Below, piece by piece: positions 34,228 to 43,814 of a stretch of DNA of 64,000 nt. Source of the stretch: Bacillota bacterium (GTDB lineage: Bacteria > Bacillota > Clostridia > DSM-8532); the NCBI GenBank assembly GCA_022702935.2, contig JAKIML020000092.1, forward strand, positions 91,957 through 155,956, written 5' to 3'. The notes beneath the pieces were generated by a model, which was given only the letters and a program-made list of their open reading frames with translations, was not told the origin of the DNA and made no database searches. How positions within the stretch are numbered: position 1 is the first letter of the stretch; every line of letters begins with the position of its first letter. Position numbers and translations under genes: made by a program.

Positions 34228-35976
34228 TTAATTACCAGCAGCAGCAGCGGCATCCATCAGGATCTTAATCTGACGGTCAACCTCGTTGAGGTAATCTTCG
34301 GGTTTGCCGGCCTTGCACTCAGCCACGAACTGATCCCAAAGAGCATCGTACTTGGCAGGATCAGCCATGATCAACTGAGGATAGTACTTACGGCATACGT
34401 CTTCGAGCTTAGCCTTAGCAAGTCTTGCAGGGCTTGCATCGTCGATAGCGAAGGCCCATACAGGATAGTAAGCAGGCATCTTCTTGGGCTCGGAGAGAAT
34501 CTGTGCAGGATACTTAACGCCAAGCTTGCTGTAGAAGTTCTGTTCCCATTCAGACTGGCCAGCGAAGAATTCGTCTTCGGAATCGCCAGGGCTGCAAGGA
34601 GCGCCGTCTTCATACAGACCCTGCATCTTGGGAGAATACTGCCACAGGGTGTCACCGGTTAAGTCACGTCTCTTGGTGTTATCCTGGTTAAGAGCACGAC
34701 GTTCGGGGGTCAGAGCCTTACCAACGGTTCCTACCTTAACCCAATCCTTGCCTTCGATACCCCATGCCAGGTAGTCCTGTACCTCGCGGTTCAGCAACCA
34801 GTCATAGTAAGCCATGAGGCGATCGATATCCTTACACTTGGTGGAGATGGTGATACCGCCGGTACCAGAGATGGTTCCGGACTTAGCTTCAAGATAAGCA
34901 TCCTTCATACCGGGATTAGCAATCGGTACGGAAATGTAGGTGCGTTCGTACTTGCCTTCGGATCTCAGGAGCATGTCTGCCTGCTGGAAGTTCCAGTACT
35001 GGTCGAACATACCGAGAACGGCACCAGTAGAGATTCTAGCCATGTAAGCGTCATAGGTCTGGGTGAAGGTATCGGGCTTAATGGTACCCTTGCGATACTC
35101 TTCGTTAAGCTTCTTATACCAGTTCTTAGCGGTATCAGTGATCTGATACAGAGAAGACTTAAAGGTGGTCTGGTCAACGATTACGTCACCTTCATTGGTG
35201 GAGCCCAGCAGGTGCAATGCAGGATTACGCAGACAGAAGTCTCTCCAGCCATCGCAGAGGATTTCGAAACCGATGGTTTCAACACCGTCGATGGTGGGGT
35301 ACTTTGTTCTGTAATCATTGATCATCTGGAAGTATTCATCCACGGTCTTGGGAACCTTATAGCCTGCTTCAGCTATAACGGCCTTCTGGAGGAAGAAGCC
35401 TGCACCGCCATTCTGGAAGATAGGCGACTGGATACGTTCCAGGTTGTAGTTTTCAAGAGTATAGGCATGTTCGCCGTCAAAGGCTGCCTTCATCTTGTCA
35501 AGGAAAGGTTCGTAATGAGCTCTTAAGTTGGGGTACTTGAGGATGTACTCTTCAACAGGGAGGAGTGCGCCAGCATCAAAGAACTTCTTGGCATCGGCAC
35601 CGAACATGATTTCCGGATAGTCACCGCTGGCGAGCATAACGCCGACCTTTTCATTCAGGTCGCCTACGAGGAATTCCCACTCGATGGTTACGCCGGTCAG
35701 TTCAGTGATCTTCTTTAATACCGGGTTGTTGGGGTCGGGAGCCTGTCCTGGGTCACGGATGAACATATGGTATGTAATAGGTGTTCTGTTAGCCATAGGT
35801 GTCAATCCGGTCTCAGGATCTTTTTGAAGCTCAGGCTGGTTTGTTTCTGTTGCTGATGACGGTGTTGCAGTAGGTGTCGAGGCATTACCCTGGGTCTTCT
35901 GATCACCGCATGCTACGATGGCAAGAAGCATTGCCATGATCATCAGCACAGCCATGACTTTTTTAAGAGTCTTCAT
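34228..35976 (-). CDS. Sugar ABC transporter substrate-binding lipoprotein (paralogue 1)
   Basis: 582 residues. Lipoprotein signal: basic start, hydrophobic core and IVAC with C23 as the lipidated cysteine, followed by a Ser/Thr/Pro-rich linker. The mature part is a long extracellular solute-binding protein of the LplA/LipO kind. It is a close paralogue of the protein at 40471 (shared ETGLTPM, FIRDP, FEILCDGWRDFCLRNP and SPKxQGLYE blocks). It lies downstream of the permease genes and has its own promoter-like block at 36051-36076. It may extend the transporter to a second oligosaccharide. Confidence 0.93.
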   Translation of the reverse strand: MKTLKKVMAVLMIMAMLLAIVACGDQKTQGNASTPTATPSSATETNQPELQKDPETGLTPMANRTPITYHMFIRDPGQAPDPNNPVLKKITELTGVTIEWEFLVGDLNEKVGVMLASGDYPEIMFGADAKKFFDAGALLPVEEYILKYPNLRAHYEPFLDKMKAAFDGEHAYTLENYNLERIQSPIFQNGGAGFFLQKAVIAEAGYKVPKTVDEYFQMINDYRTKYPTIDGVETIGFEILCDGWRDFCLRNPALHLLGSTNEGDVIVDQTTFKSSLYQITDTAKNWYKKLNEEYRKGTIKPDTFTQTYDAYMARISTGAVLGMFDQYWNFQQADMLLRSEGKYERTYISVPIANPGMKDAYLEAKSGTISGTGGITISTKCKDIDRLMAYYDWLLNREVQDYLAWGIEGKDWVKVGTVGKALTPERRALNQDNTKRRDLTGDTLWQYSPKMQGLYEDGAPCSPGDSEDEFFAGQSEWEQNFYSKLGVKYPAQILSEPKKMPAYYPVWAFAIDDASPARLAKAKLEDVCRKYYPQLIMADPAKYDALWDQFVAECKAGKPEDYLNEVDRQIKILMDAAAAAGN

Positions 35977-36050
35977 TGTTTATTCCACCTTTCGTGTTTT
36001 ATTTGCTCTTAATGTATCACGATTTATGATAGTCAGTCATTCGCACAAAA

Positions 36051-36076
36051 GTACTCGAAATTCCAATAATTATACC
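36051..36076 (-). promoter_or_regulatory. Promoter block of binding-protein gene 1
   Basis: On the minus strand GGTATAATTATTGGAA then TTTCGAGTAC. TATAAT lacks a good -35, which fits an activated promoter. The block is similar to that in front of the paralogous gene (42264-42282), so both may answer to the local AraC-type response regulator. Confidence 0.5.
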
Positions 36077-36114
36077 TATTGATTTTTTATAAATTTAGTA
36101 CCATTAAAAACAGC

Positions 36115-37278
36115 TTATTCCAAGCATCCATAGGCTACAGCCCTTACACGGTGATGGTGATACTGTTCCATATTGGGCATCATCTGGTGCATGTATACCA
36201 ATGAGAATCCCTCACTGGGATCAATAACAACATAGGTTCCAGGGAAACCAGTCCACCCAAACTCTCCCACCGATCCATTGCAATGACCTGCTGCAGGATC
36301 CATGAGGGTTCTGACACCCAGCCCATAACCATAACCCGCCACATAGGGGAAGTTAAAGTCCTTAAGCTGCTGTGGGTCCAGATGATTGGCGCGCATGAGG
36401 TCAATGGTCTTTCTGCCGATGATCCTCTCCCCTTTGTAGCAGCCGCCGTTGGCCATCATCTGTGAGAACTTCAGATAGTCGCTGACTGTGGAGTAAAGCC
36501 CCGCTCCCCCGGCCTCATACAGCGCATCGGGCTGATGATACTCATCCCAGAAATCAGGCGCTTTTGTCATCTTGCCATCTTCCTCCTTTTTATAGAAGGT
36601 GGCCAGACGTTTCTCCATACCCTCCCTGAAGCGATAGCCCGTATTGGTCATGCCCAGGGGCTCGAATATTTCCTCCTGAAGGAACTGGCCTACGGTCTTA
36701 CCTGAAACGATTTGGATAATGGCGGCAACAATATCGTGCCCATAGCCGTATAGCCAATGCGTTCCGGGATCAAACTGAACCGGGATGCTGGCCATGGCCT
36801 TAGCCTCGGTCACAATATCATACTTGCCGTACTTCTGCTTGAGTTCTTCCTTGACCCTGGCCATATCATCGGAGGTTTTTGTGCCCCCAAAGTGATAGGG
36901 CAAGCCCACCGACATGGTAAAGGCATGCTTGACCAGCATGGGATTCTTAGCTTTTCTGACATGGAAATTGCCGTTGCCTTCACACTCATAAACATAAGTT
37001 TCCTTATATTCAGGAATGTACTCATAGATGGGGTCATCCAGCAGGAATTTGCCTCTTTCATAAAGCATCATGCCTGCCGTGCACACAATGACCTTTGAGA
37101 GTGAGAACAGACGATGGATGGTGTCATCAGCCATGGGTCTTTTCTCTTCCAGATCGGCATAGCCAAAATAGTTCTCGTACAGAATTTTGCCATCCTTTGC
37201 GACGGCGCAGCCGCAACCTGCAGGACCATTTTTCACAAACTCCTGCAAAAGCGCGGTAAGATCCTCAAACCTTGCCAT
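36115..37278 (-). CDS. Cytoplasmic serine hydrolase, class C beta-lactamase fold
   Basis: 387 residues. S59-x-x-K62 in LFSLSK is the catalytic serine-lysine pair, and the tyrosine motif is in WLYGYGHD. There is no signal peptide or membrane helix, so it should act in the cytoplasm, which excludes a cell-wall role. It lies between the GH8 exo-oligoxylanase and the second binding protein in an arabinoxylan operon. Family VIII esterases share this fold, so an esterase that removes acetyl or other acyl groups from imported oligosaccharides is a reasonable guess but is not shown by the sequence. Confidence 0.88.
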   Translation of the reverse strand: MARFEDLTALLQEFVKNGPAGCGCAVAKDGKILYENYFGYADLEEKRPMADDTIHRLFSLSKVIVCTAGMMLYERGKFLLDDPIYEYIPEYKETYVYECEGNGNFHVRKAKNPMLVKHAFTMSVGLPYHFGGTKTSDDMARVKEELKQKYGKYDIVTEAKAMASIPVQFDPGTHWLYGYGHDIVAAIIQIVSGKTVGQFLQEEIFEPLGMTNTGYRFREGMEKRLATFYKKEEDGKMTKAPDFWDEYHQPDALYEAGGAGLYSTVSDYLKFSQMMANGGCYKGERIIGRKTIDLMRANHLDPQQLKDFNFPYVAGYGYGLGVRTLMDPAAGHCNGSVGEFGWTGFPGTYVVIDPSEGFSLVYMHQMMPNMEQYHHHRVRAVAYGCLE

Positions 37279-37325
37279 AGCACTCTCTCCATTTCCCTTT
37301 ATTCAATTTTTATAATCTGGATACA

Positions 37326-38465
37326 CTATTTAGGAAGATAAATTTTATAGCGTCCCGCCAACATAAGCAGTGAGAAGAAATACAAGCAATTGTCATAATA
37401 CCTGCGTTCACCTTTTCGCAGGGGCTGTTCCCAGAAATATCTGACCCAATCCAGCCGATACTTGCCCTTTGCGGCCAATGATCCTGCTGCATTGGTAGCA
37501 ATGATGGCCAGAGGATGCATGGCAGGCTCACCCATGGGCTCACCTTTTACAGTGTAGGCCTCATATTCACCCAAACGGGTATTCTCACTGAAGAAGGCCT
37601 GCAGTCTGTCAACAATATCCCCCAATCCCTCATCTTCATTGAACCAGGAAGCATCCAGGCCAATATTCATGGCAACACGATAGGCATCGGAATAGAATTC
37701 CCACTTCTTGCCGAATAAAAGCTTGGTTCTTCCGTCATATTCGGCATATTCGGGGGCCATGCCCGTCACCTTGTCGCAGCTTAAATGCAGGAATCTTCTG
37801 CTGGCTTTAGCCGCTTCACGCCAGAAGGGTCTGTCGCATTCGTCGGCCAATAAGGCAAACAGTTCATAAAAATGCGGCAGATGGTAGGAAGGATCGGTGA
37901 ATGGTGTCTCGGGGACGAATTTAATATAGTGGTTATGGGGATCCCACATGGGGTCCCCACCCTTAACCAATTCGGACTGATGGAGGCAATGCTTCAGAAT
38001 ATCTCTGGCCTGAACGCTGTAATTAAAAGGCTCCGGCCCATCGCCCCATCTGGCGCTGGCAAAGAACAGCGCCATGGCATAATACTCTTCGCCGTCGGGC
38101 GCCGGCCCCTCGGCGTTCTTTTTTCCTTCGGGAGAAACAGACCAGGCAAAATAACCCTGATATTTGCCCGAGCTTTGGTACATATAGGTTTTTGAGAAGA
38201 GCCACAGACGATCAAAGATATCTTTTCTGTCCATCTGCACCGCCATCATCATACCATAGCTCATGCCCTCGGTGCGCGCGTCCAGGTTGCCTGTATCCAG
38301 CATATATCCCATATCCTCGCCCTTCTCAAAGTAAATGCGCTCTTCGGGGTGGAAGAACATGGTTTCAAAGGTATCATTGATTTTCTTATCTATTTGCTCT
38401 TCAGATATTCCCTGTTCGGCAAACAGATTTCTGTATTGTTGTGTATAAAAAGCACCGTCTTTCAT
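37326..38465 (-). CDS. Reducing-end xylose-releasing exo-oligoxylanase, GH8
   Basis: 379 residues, normal for the Rex group. The acid E66 in ARTEGMSYGM and the base D260 in FYSDAYRVAMN match the catalytic residues of known GH8 Rex enzymes, which release xylose from the reducing end of xylo-oligosaccharides of three or more units. No signal peptide, so it is cytoplasmic. It follows the second permease gene by 23 bases. The combination of Rex (reducing end) and GH39 (non-reducing end) would consume linear oligomers from both ends. Confidence 0.94.
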   Translation of the reverse strand: MKDGAFYTQQYRNLFAEQGISEEQIDKKINDTFETMFFHPEERIYFEKGEDMGYMLDTGNLDARTEGMSYGMMMAVQMDRKDIFDRLWLFSKTYMYQSSGKYQGYFAWSVSPEGKKNAEGPAPDGEEYYAMALFFASARWGDGPEPFNYSVQARDILKHCLHQSELVKGGDPMWDPHNHYIKFVPETPFTDPSYHLPHFYELFALLADECDRPFWREAAKASRRFLHLSCDKVTGMAPEYAEYDGRTKLLFGKKWEFYSDAYRVAMNIGLDASWFNEDEGLGDIVDRLQAFFSENTRLGEYEAYTVKGEPMGEPAMHPLAIIATNAAGSLAAKGKYRLDWVRYFWEQPLRKGERRYYDNCLYFFSLLMLAGRYKIYLPK

Positions 38466-38488
38466 GAGTAAATAGCTCCTTATTTGCT

Positions 38489-39406
38489 TTATTCCTTGAC
38501 CGAACCAATCATGACACCCTTAACAAAGTACTTCTGGAGGAAGGGATAGACCACCAGAATGGGGACTGCTGCCACTACAGTAATAGCGGCTCTGATGGAA
38601 ACAGGCGTTACCATATTGCTGGCAGCCTGCCCGGCCTGGTAAATCGCATCGCCGGATCTGGAGCTAGAACTCATGGCGGCAGCCAGCATCTTCATCATTT
38701 CATACTGAAGGGTGGTCAGATTTTCATCACTGGAGCAGTAAATAAAGGTATCAAACCATGAGTTCCAGGCACCCACAGCACACCACAGGGCGACTGTAGC
38801 CAAAACAGGCTTACTACATGGCATAGCTATCAAAAGGAAACACCGGAAATGGCCCACGCCGTCAATAAACGCTGCCTCAAAAAGGCTGGAAGGCAAGCTC
38901 TTGATATAGGACCTTACAACGATGACATTAAATACGCTGACCAGGCCAGGCAGGATGTAGACAGAGAAGTCATTGATCATGCCCAAATCCCTGATGAGGA
39001 AGTAGTTAGGAATTAAGCCTGCAGACACATACATGGTCACCAGAAAATATCTTGTAGCGAACTTGCGCCACAGGAACTCGGGTCGGGACAGAACATAGGC
39101 GATCATGGCCGCTACGATTACACCAAGGATGGTGGATATACCTGTTCTTAAGACCGAGTTAACCGAGGCAATCAAAAGCAGTCTGTTTTTGAATACCGTC
39201 TCATAGTTGTAGGTGGAGAATATTCTCGGGAAAAGGGTTATACCCCCTTTAAGCGTATCCTGCGGGTTGTTGAGTGAAACTGCTACCGTATTCCAGAACG
39301 GATAGAGCATCACCACAATTACAATAAGCATAATAATGGTATTTACAGTTCTGAAAACGATGGGCTCAATGGAGCCTAATTTGAACTTCTTCTTGCTTGC
39401 TATCAT
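38489..39406 (-). CDS. Carbohydrate ABC transporter permease, LplC/YtcP type
   Basis: 305 residues with six membrane helices. The EAA loop reads EAAFIDGVGHFRCFLLIAMP and contacts the ATPase. The C terminus ends in KGVMIGSVKE, typical for this permease family. It sits 13 bases after the other permease gene. It forms the membrane channel with that partner; no ATPase gene is in the window, as usual for systems served by a shared MsmK-type ATPase. Confidence 0.95.
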   Translation of the reverse strand: MIASKKKFKLGSIEPIVFRTVNTIIMLIVIVVMLYPFWNTVAVSLNNPQDTLKGGITLFPRIFSTYNYETVFKNRLLLIASVNSVLRTGISTILGVIVAAMIAYVLSRPEFLWRKFATRYFLVTMYVSAGLIPNYFLIRDLGMINDFSVYILPGLVSVFNVIVVRSYIKSLPSSLFEAAFIDGVGHFRCFLLIAMPCSKPVLATVALWCAVGAWNSWFDTFIYCSSDENLTTLQYEMMKMLAAAMSSSSRSGDAIYQAGQAASNMVTPVSIRAAITVVAAVPILVVYPFLQKYFVKGVMIGSVKE

Positions 39407-39419
39407 CTTGAACCCCTCC

Positions 39420-40379
39420 TTAGAACAATCTTTCGTCTTCGATTTTGCCGGACAGATAGTTGGTGGTTACAATCATGAATATGGAGATAACCGATTTAAA
39501 GATACCGGCTGCGGTCGCCAGCGAGTAGTTGCCCAGCGTGATACCGTACTTAAGAACAAAGATATCAATGGTTTCGGAAACGTCCATAACCAGGCCCCTA
39601 CCAAAGAGATACTGGACTTCGAATCCCGCATTGAGTATGAATCCGAGGTTCATGATCAACAGCACCAGAATGGTCGGCCGAATTCCAGGAAGGGTAATAT
39701 GCCACATTTTTCTGTATCTGTTTCCGCCGTCGATTTCACAGGCTTCGTACAGAGAAGTATCAATAGAAGACATGGCCGCCAGATAAATAATGGAGTTCCA
39801 GCCCGTCTCCTTCCACACATTGGCAAAGGCTACGATCCACCAGAAGTACTTAGGTTCGCCGAGCCACAGGATGGGCTTGTCAATGATGCCCAGCCACATC
39901 AACAGATTGTTGAAGGCACCGTCCGAGGTGGACAGGATATTGGAGATAAGTCCGCACACAATAATCCAGCTCAAAAAGTGCGGCAGGTATGAAATAGTCT
40001 GTACTGTACGCTTAAAATATGTATTCTTGATTTCATTCAAAAGCAGTGCAAAGCCAATGGCAAATACAAATCCAAAGACCAGATTCATAGTGGACATGGC
40101 CAGCGTGTTTCTGAAGGCGCGCCAGAATCCTTGTTCCCTAAAGAGAAAAGCGAATTGGTCAAAGCCCACAAAAGGCGATTTCCAATAACCCTTGCCCGGC
40201 CGGAAATTCTGGAAAGCCATGATCCAGCCTGTCAATGGCAAGTAGTTAAAGATAAAGGTAAAGATCATCCAGGGAAGAATCATGAAGAATAGTGATTTTT
40301 GCTGCGAATATAGCCTGAGGGTTTTTTTCCATTTTTTTGTTGCTCGAGGCAACGCTGGGTTTAATTCTGTCATATTCAT
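39420..40379 (-). CDS. Carbohydrate ABC transporter permease, LplB/YteP type
   Basis: 319 residues with six membrane helices. Family features include the PLTGWIMAFQNF segment and the EAA loop EACEIDGGNRYRKMWHITLP. First of the two permease genes, 91 bases after the first binding-protein gene. With its partner it should import arabinoxylo-oligosaccharides delivered by the lipoproteins at 40471 and 34228. Confidence 0.95.
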   Translation of the reverse strand: MNMTELNPALPRATKKWKKTLRLYSQQKSLFFMILPWMIFTFIFNYLPLTGWIMAFQNFRPGKGYWKSPFVGFDQFAFLFREQGFWRAFRNTLAMSTMNLVFGFVFAIGFALLLNEIKNTYFKRTVQTISYLPHFLSWIIVCGLISNILSTSDGAFNNLLMWLGIIDKPILWLGEPKYFWWIVAFANVWKETGWNSIIYLAAMSSIDTSLYEACEIDGGNRYRKMWHITLPGIRPTILVLLIMNLGFILNAGFEVQYLFGRGLVMDVSETIDIFVLKYGITLGNYSLATAAGIFKSVISIFMIVTTNYLSGKIEDERLF

Positions 40380-40470
40380 CTCTCCCGTAAAATAGTTTTG
40401 ATTTTGAGTATAACAATCAAGAGCCAGGGTAAATCCCTTACTCCGAATTATTCATGGGTCCGACTTAAGA

Positions 40471-42192
40471 CTACCGATTCCTATTCATAATTTCTGCAAT
40501 ACGTCGGTTTATTTCATCGAGGTATGGCTGCGGATTGCCATTCTGAATCTCGGTAACAAACTCCTGCCATAGTCTGTCAAACTCATCAGGTGCCGAGAGA
40601 ATCAATCGTGGGTAATATTTCCGGCAGGTTTCTACGACCTTGTTGGCTGCTACACTGGCTGCACTTCCATCGCCCAGGGACATGGCCCACAGCGGATAAT
40701 AAGCCGGTCTTTCGACGGGATCTGAAAGGAGTTGCGCGGGATACTTGATGCCATATTTTTTCAGGAAGCTCCGATCATAATCGGACATGGACATAAGATA
40801 CTCATCGGCCGAATCGTCCGGACCGCAGGGTTCTCCATTTTCATAAAGGCCCTGCCGCTTAGGCGAATAGTTCCAAAGTATATATCCTGTGAGATCCCGC
40901 TTGGTCGCATCATCATTCTGAATCTTACGGCGTGTTTCGGTAAATACCTTTCCCCCGCCGCTCAACTGAATATAATCCCTGCCTTCTATACCCCACTGTA
41001 AGTAATTCTGAACATCTTCCTGCAGAAGCCAGTCATAAAAAGCAAGAAGCCTGTCTGGATCCTTGCACTTCTTGGTAATGCCTATACCGTTATTGCCAGG
41101 AATAGATCCACTGGGCGCATCAAGATAACTGTCCTTAACACCGGGATTGGCTATTGGAACAGCAATGTATGTGCGGTTATACTTTTTCTCGGCCTCCAAA
41201 ACATTGTGGGCAGGGATAAAATTCCACCCCTGATCAAAGAAGCCAAGCACAGCACCTGAAGATAATCTGGATATGTATTGGTCGTAGTTTTGGGTAAAAG
41301 TCTCCGCCTCAATGAGTCCTTTATGGTAGACCTCATTCAGCTTTCTATAATAGTCCTTGGCTGTATCGGAGATTTGATAGAGGGATGCTTTAAAGGTGAT
41401 GGGATCCACATAGGCATCACCGTCATTTCCTGCACCCATTAAGTGCTGGGGCGGATTACGCAAGCAAAAATCCCTCCACCCATCGCAGAGGATTTCAAAG
41501 CCTATGGTCTTAATACCATCTATTTCAGGATACTTTGCTTTATAATTTTCAATAAGCTGGAAGTATTCGTCCAGAGTTCTTGGAATGGGATAACCCGCAT
41601 CTTCCAGTACCGCCTTCTGAATAAAAAAGCCCGGACCCGTAGGCTCAAAGAGGGGTGCCGCATTAAGAGTCACGCTATAAATCTCAAGAATATATTGATG
41701 CCCGTCTATGTAGGTCATATCGTCCGCAAAGGGAGAGTAATGGGCATAAAGATTGGGGTAATTGGGCAGCTTATCCTCCAGAGGTATAAAGGCGCCCGCA
41801 TCAATGAACTTGTTTGCTTCTGCAAAAATGGCATCGGGATAATCTTCACTGGCAATCATAACCCCTTGCTTCTGTGCCAGATCGCCTACGAGGAATTCAT
41901 ATTCTATGGTCACACCGGTAAGCTCGGTGATTTTTCTAAGCACCGGATTGCTTTTTGAAGGCGCGGCGCTGGGATCACGGATGAAAATTTTGAAGGTTAT
42001 GGGATTATGGGCATCGGGCATGGGGGTCAGTCCGGTATCCTCGTCAATATAGGAACCGGTATCCATAGGTGTTGACGTCGCTTGGCCAGTCGCCCTGTTC
42101 ATTGGAGGATTTTTTACACAGGCGGCTGAAATGGGAATCAGGCACGATATTAAGATGAATGAACATATTCTACTTAACCGTCTCTTATCCAT
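40471..42192 (-). CDS. Sugar ABC transporter substrate-binding lipoprotein (paralogue 2)
   Basis: 573 residues. Lipobox ISAAC with C25 as the modified cysteine, after a basic and hydrophobic signal. The mature protein is a long LplA-type solute-binding protein and shares most motifs with the product of 34228. It directly precedes the permease genes, so it is the primary receptor of the transporter. The start has GAAAGGTGG upstream, and a promoter block at 42264-42282 resembles that of the paralogue. Confidence 0.93.
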   Translation of the reverse strand: MDKRRLSRICSFILISCLIPISAACVKNPPMNRATGQATSTPMDTGSYIDEDTGLTPMPDAHNPITFKIFIRDPSAAPSKSNPVLRKITELTGVTIEYEFLVGDLAQKQGVMIASEDYPDAIFAEANKFIDAGAFIPLEDKLPNYPNLYAHYSPFADDMTYIDGHQYILEIYSVTLNAAPLFEPTGPGFFIQKAVLEDAGYPIPRTLDEYFQLIENYKAKYPEIDGIKTIGFEILCDGWRDFCLRNPPQHLMGAGNDGDAYVDPITFKASLYQISDTAKDYYRKLNEVYHKGLIEAETFTQNYDQYISRLSSGAVLGFFDQGWNFIPAHNVLEAEKKYNRTYIAVPIANPGVKDSYLDAPSGSIPGNNGIGITKKCKDPDRLLAFYDWLLQEDVQNYLQWGIEGRDYIQLSGGGKVFTETRRKIQNDDATKRDLTGYILWNYSPKRQGLYENGEPCGPDDSADEYLMSMSDYDRSFLKKYGIKYPAQLLSDPVERPAYYPLWAMSLGDGSAASVAANKVVETCRKYYPRLILSAPDEFDRLWQEFVTEIQNGNPQPYLDEINRRIAEIMNRNR

Positions 42193-42263
42193 ACAACCAC
42201 CTTTCTTTTTTAATCAAATTCTAACATCAAAGGTGTTGTAATACATTCCAAAAATGATACTTT

Positions 42264-42282
42264 GTACTCCAATTACTAAACC
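42264..42282 (-). promoter_or_regulatory. Promoter block of binding-protein gene 2
   Basis: On the minus strand GGTTTAGTAATTGGAGTAC. It matches the pattern GGTWTARTWATTGGARTWC also present before the paralogous gene at 36076. It is the best candidate for the start of the transport/hydrolase transcript. Confidence 0.45.
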
Positions 42283-42290
42283 ACATGTAA

Positions 42291-43814
42291 TTATGGGCGA
42301 TTTCTGAATTCTGATGGGCTTTTTCCCACGCTTTGGATGAACTTCATAATGAAATATTTACTTTCAGTATAGCCTACTTCATTGGCTATTTCATAGATTA
42401 ACTTATCAGTTTGAAGCAACAACTTCTTGGCCTCCGCAATGCGAAGATCATTAAGATACTGATTGAAGTTGACGCCTGTGGCTTTCTGAAAGGCTCTTCC
42501 CAGATAGGCCGCATTCACATAGAATTTCTCGGCCACATCCTTCAGTTTTATCTGTTCCTTATAATGCAGATGAATATACTCGATAACCCCCTTGCTGATA
42601 CCCAATTTGGAAATCTTGCTGCTGCGTTCAATGAACTCAATGCCGCGAATAATCAGGTTAAGCTGTAATTCCTTCCATTTGGGAAATAGGGTGAAATACT
42701 GATATTCCATCCATTCAGGCCTGGTAAGGAAGGCCTCCCCTTCCTGGGCATCAGTAATCTTTGACATCTCATCGCTGATGATATAAAAGATTCTGAAGCT
42801 GATTTCCTGAATATATTGAATCCCTAAACGGACACTGCCAATTTCATTAAAAAGGTTCTCCATATCCTGCAGAATATCATTCTTACTCAGGTGTATAAAA
42901 TGATTTCTGATATCCTCAAGAAACTTGGCTTCATGAGGCAGATCGCTGGACATTTTAATCATACCCGGATGATAATCCATATATTCCTGCGGGTTAAAGA
43001 AGAGTTCGGTCAGCATTTCATAGTGCTGATCGGAAAAGTCCTCTCTGAAGCTCTTTGATTCATGTTCAAAAACATAGGAGTTAAAAAGCAGTGAGCAGTT
43101 GAGATTCTCCTTTTTCAATTCCTTCTGCAGGCTTACGGCCAGAAGCCTTTTTTTGCTGTTAAAGCCAGACAGCATGTCCGGTGACAAAAGATAAGTATAT
43201 TGACTGCCACGCACTCTGAACAAACAGTTTTCCAGGTCGCCAAGATGTCTTGCCAGACATTCCTGCATAAGGGTATGGGGGGTTTCCTCCTCTATGGGCT
43301 CGTTACAGGGCATTACAACAACAGTCATAAAGGTAAACCCTATAAACTGCTTTCTGTCAACATCGCTGCCGCTGTAAAGCTTGTTGAGCAGTTTCATCTT
43401 TTCACGGATGTCACCCAGAATTTTCTCACTGCGTGATTTATCCAATTCCTCACGCATCTTCTCCAGCAAAGGAAATATCTCATCCTCATCAACGGGCTTG
43501 AGCAAATAGTCCTTGACGCCGTACTTCATAGCTTCCTTGGCATAGGTAAAGTCATTATATCCCGAAAGCATGATGACAAACGTATTGGCATAAGGGCTGT
43601 GTCTGAGCGCTCGGAGGAATTGCAAACCATCCATGACGGGCATTCTGATATCCAGAATAATCAGATCAGGGCAGACCTGTGGAAGCTTCTGGAGCGCTTC
43701 CTGCCCGTTTATGGCAGTGTCCTTGACTACAAATCCAAAACGCTCAAAGGGAATGGCTTTCGGCAGATATTCTCTTATGCTTTTTTCGTCATCAATGAGT
43801 AGTATTGAGTACAC
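42291..43814 (-). CDS. AraC-type response regulator (YesN-like)
   Basis: 507 residues. Receiver domain with D8-D9, phosphoacceptor D55 (LIILDIRMPVMDG) and LLKPVDEDE, then a central helical region, and an AraC double helix-turn-helix at the C terminus (IKLKDVAEKFYVNAAYLGRA and IYEIANEVGYTESKYFIMKF). Its start overlaps the sensor kinase gene by 23 bases. It is the expected activator of the oligosaccharide transport and hydrolase genes that follow. Confidence 0.95.
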   Translation of the reverse strand: MYSILLIDDEKSIREYLPKAIPFERFGFVVKDTAINGQEALQKLPQVCPDLIILDIRMPVMDGLQFLRALRHSPYANTFVIMLSGYNDFTYAKEAMKYGVKDYLLKPVDEDEIFPLLEKMREELDKSRSEKILGDIREKMKLLNKLYSGSDVDRKQFIGFTFMTVVVMPCNEPIEEETPHTLMQECLARHLGDLENCLFRVRGSQYTYLLSPDMLSGFNSKKRLLAVSLQKELKKENLNCSLLFNSYVFEHESKSFREDFSDQHYEMLTELFFNPQEYMDYHPGMIKMSSDLPHEAKFLEDIRNHFIHLSKNDILQDMENLFNEIGSVRLGIQYIQEISFRIFYIISDEMSKITDAQEGEAFLTRPEWMEYQYFTLFPKWKELQLNLIIRGIEFIERSSKISKLGISKGVIEYIHLHYKEQIKLKDVAEKFYVNAAYLGRAFQKATGVNFNQYLNDLRIAEAKKLLLQTDKLIYEIANEVGYTESKYFIMKFIQSVGKSPSEFRNRP

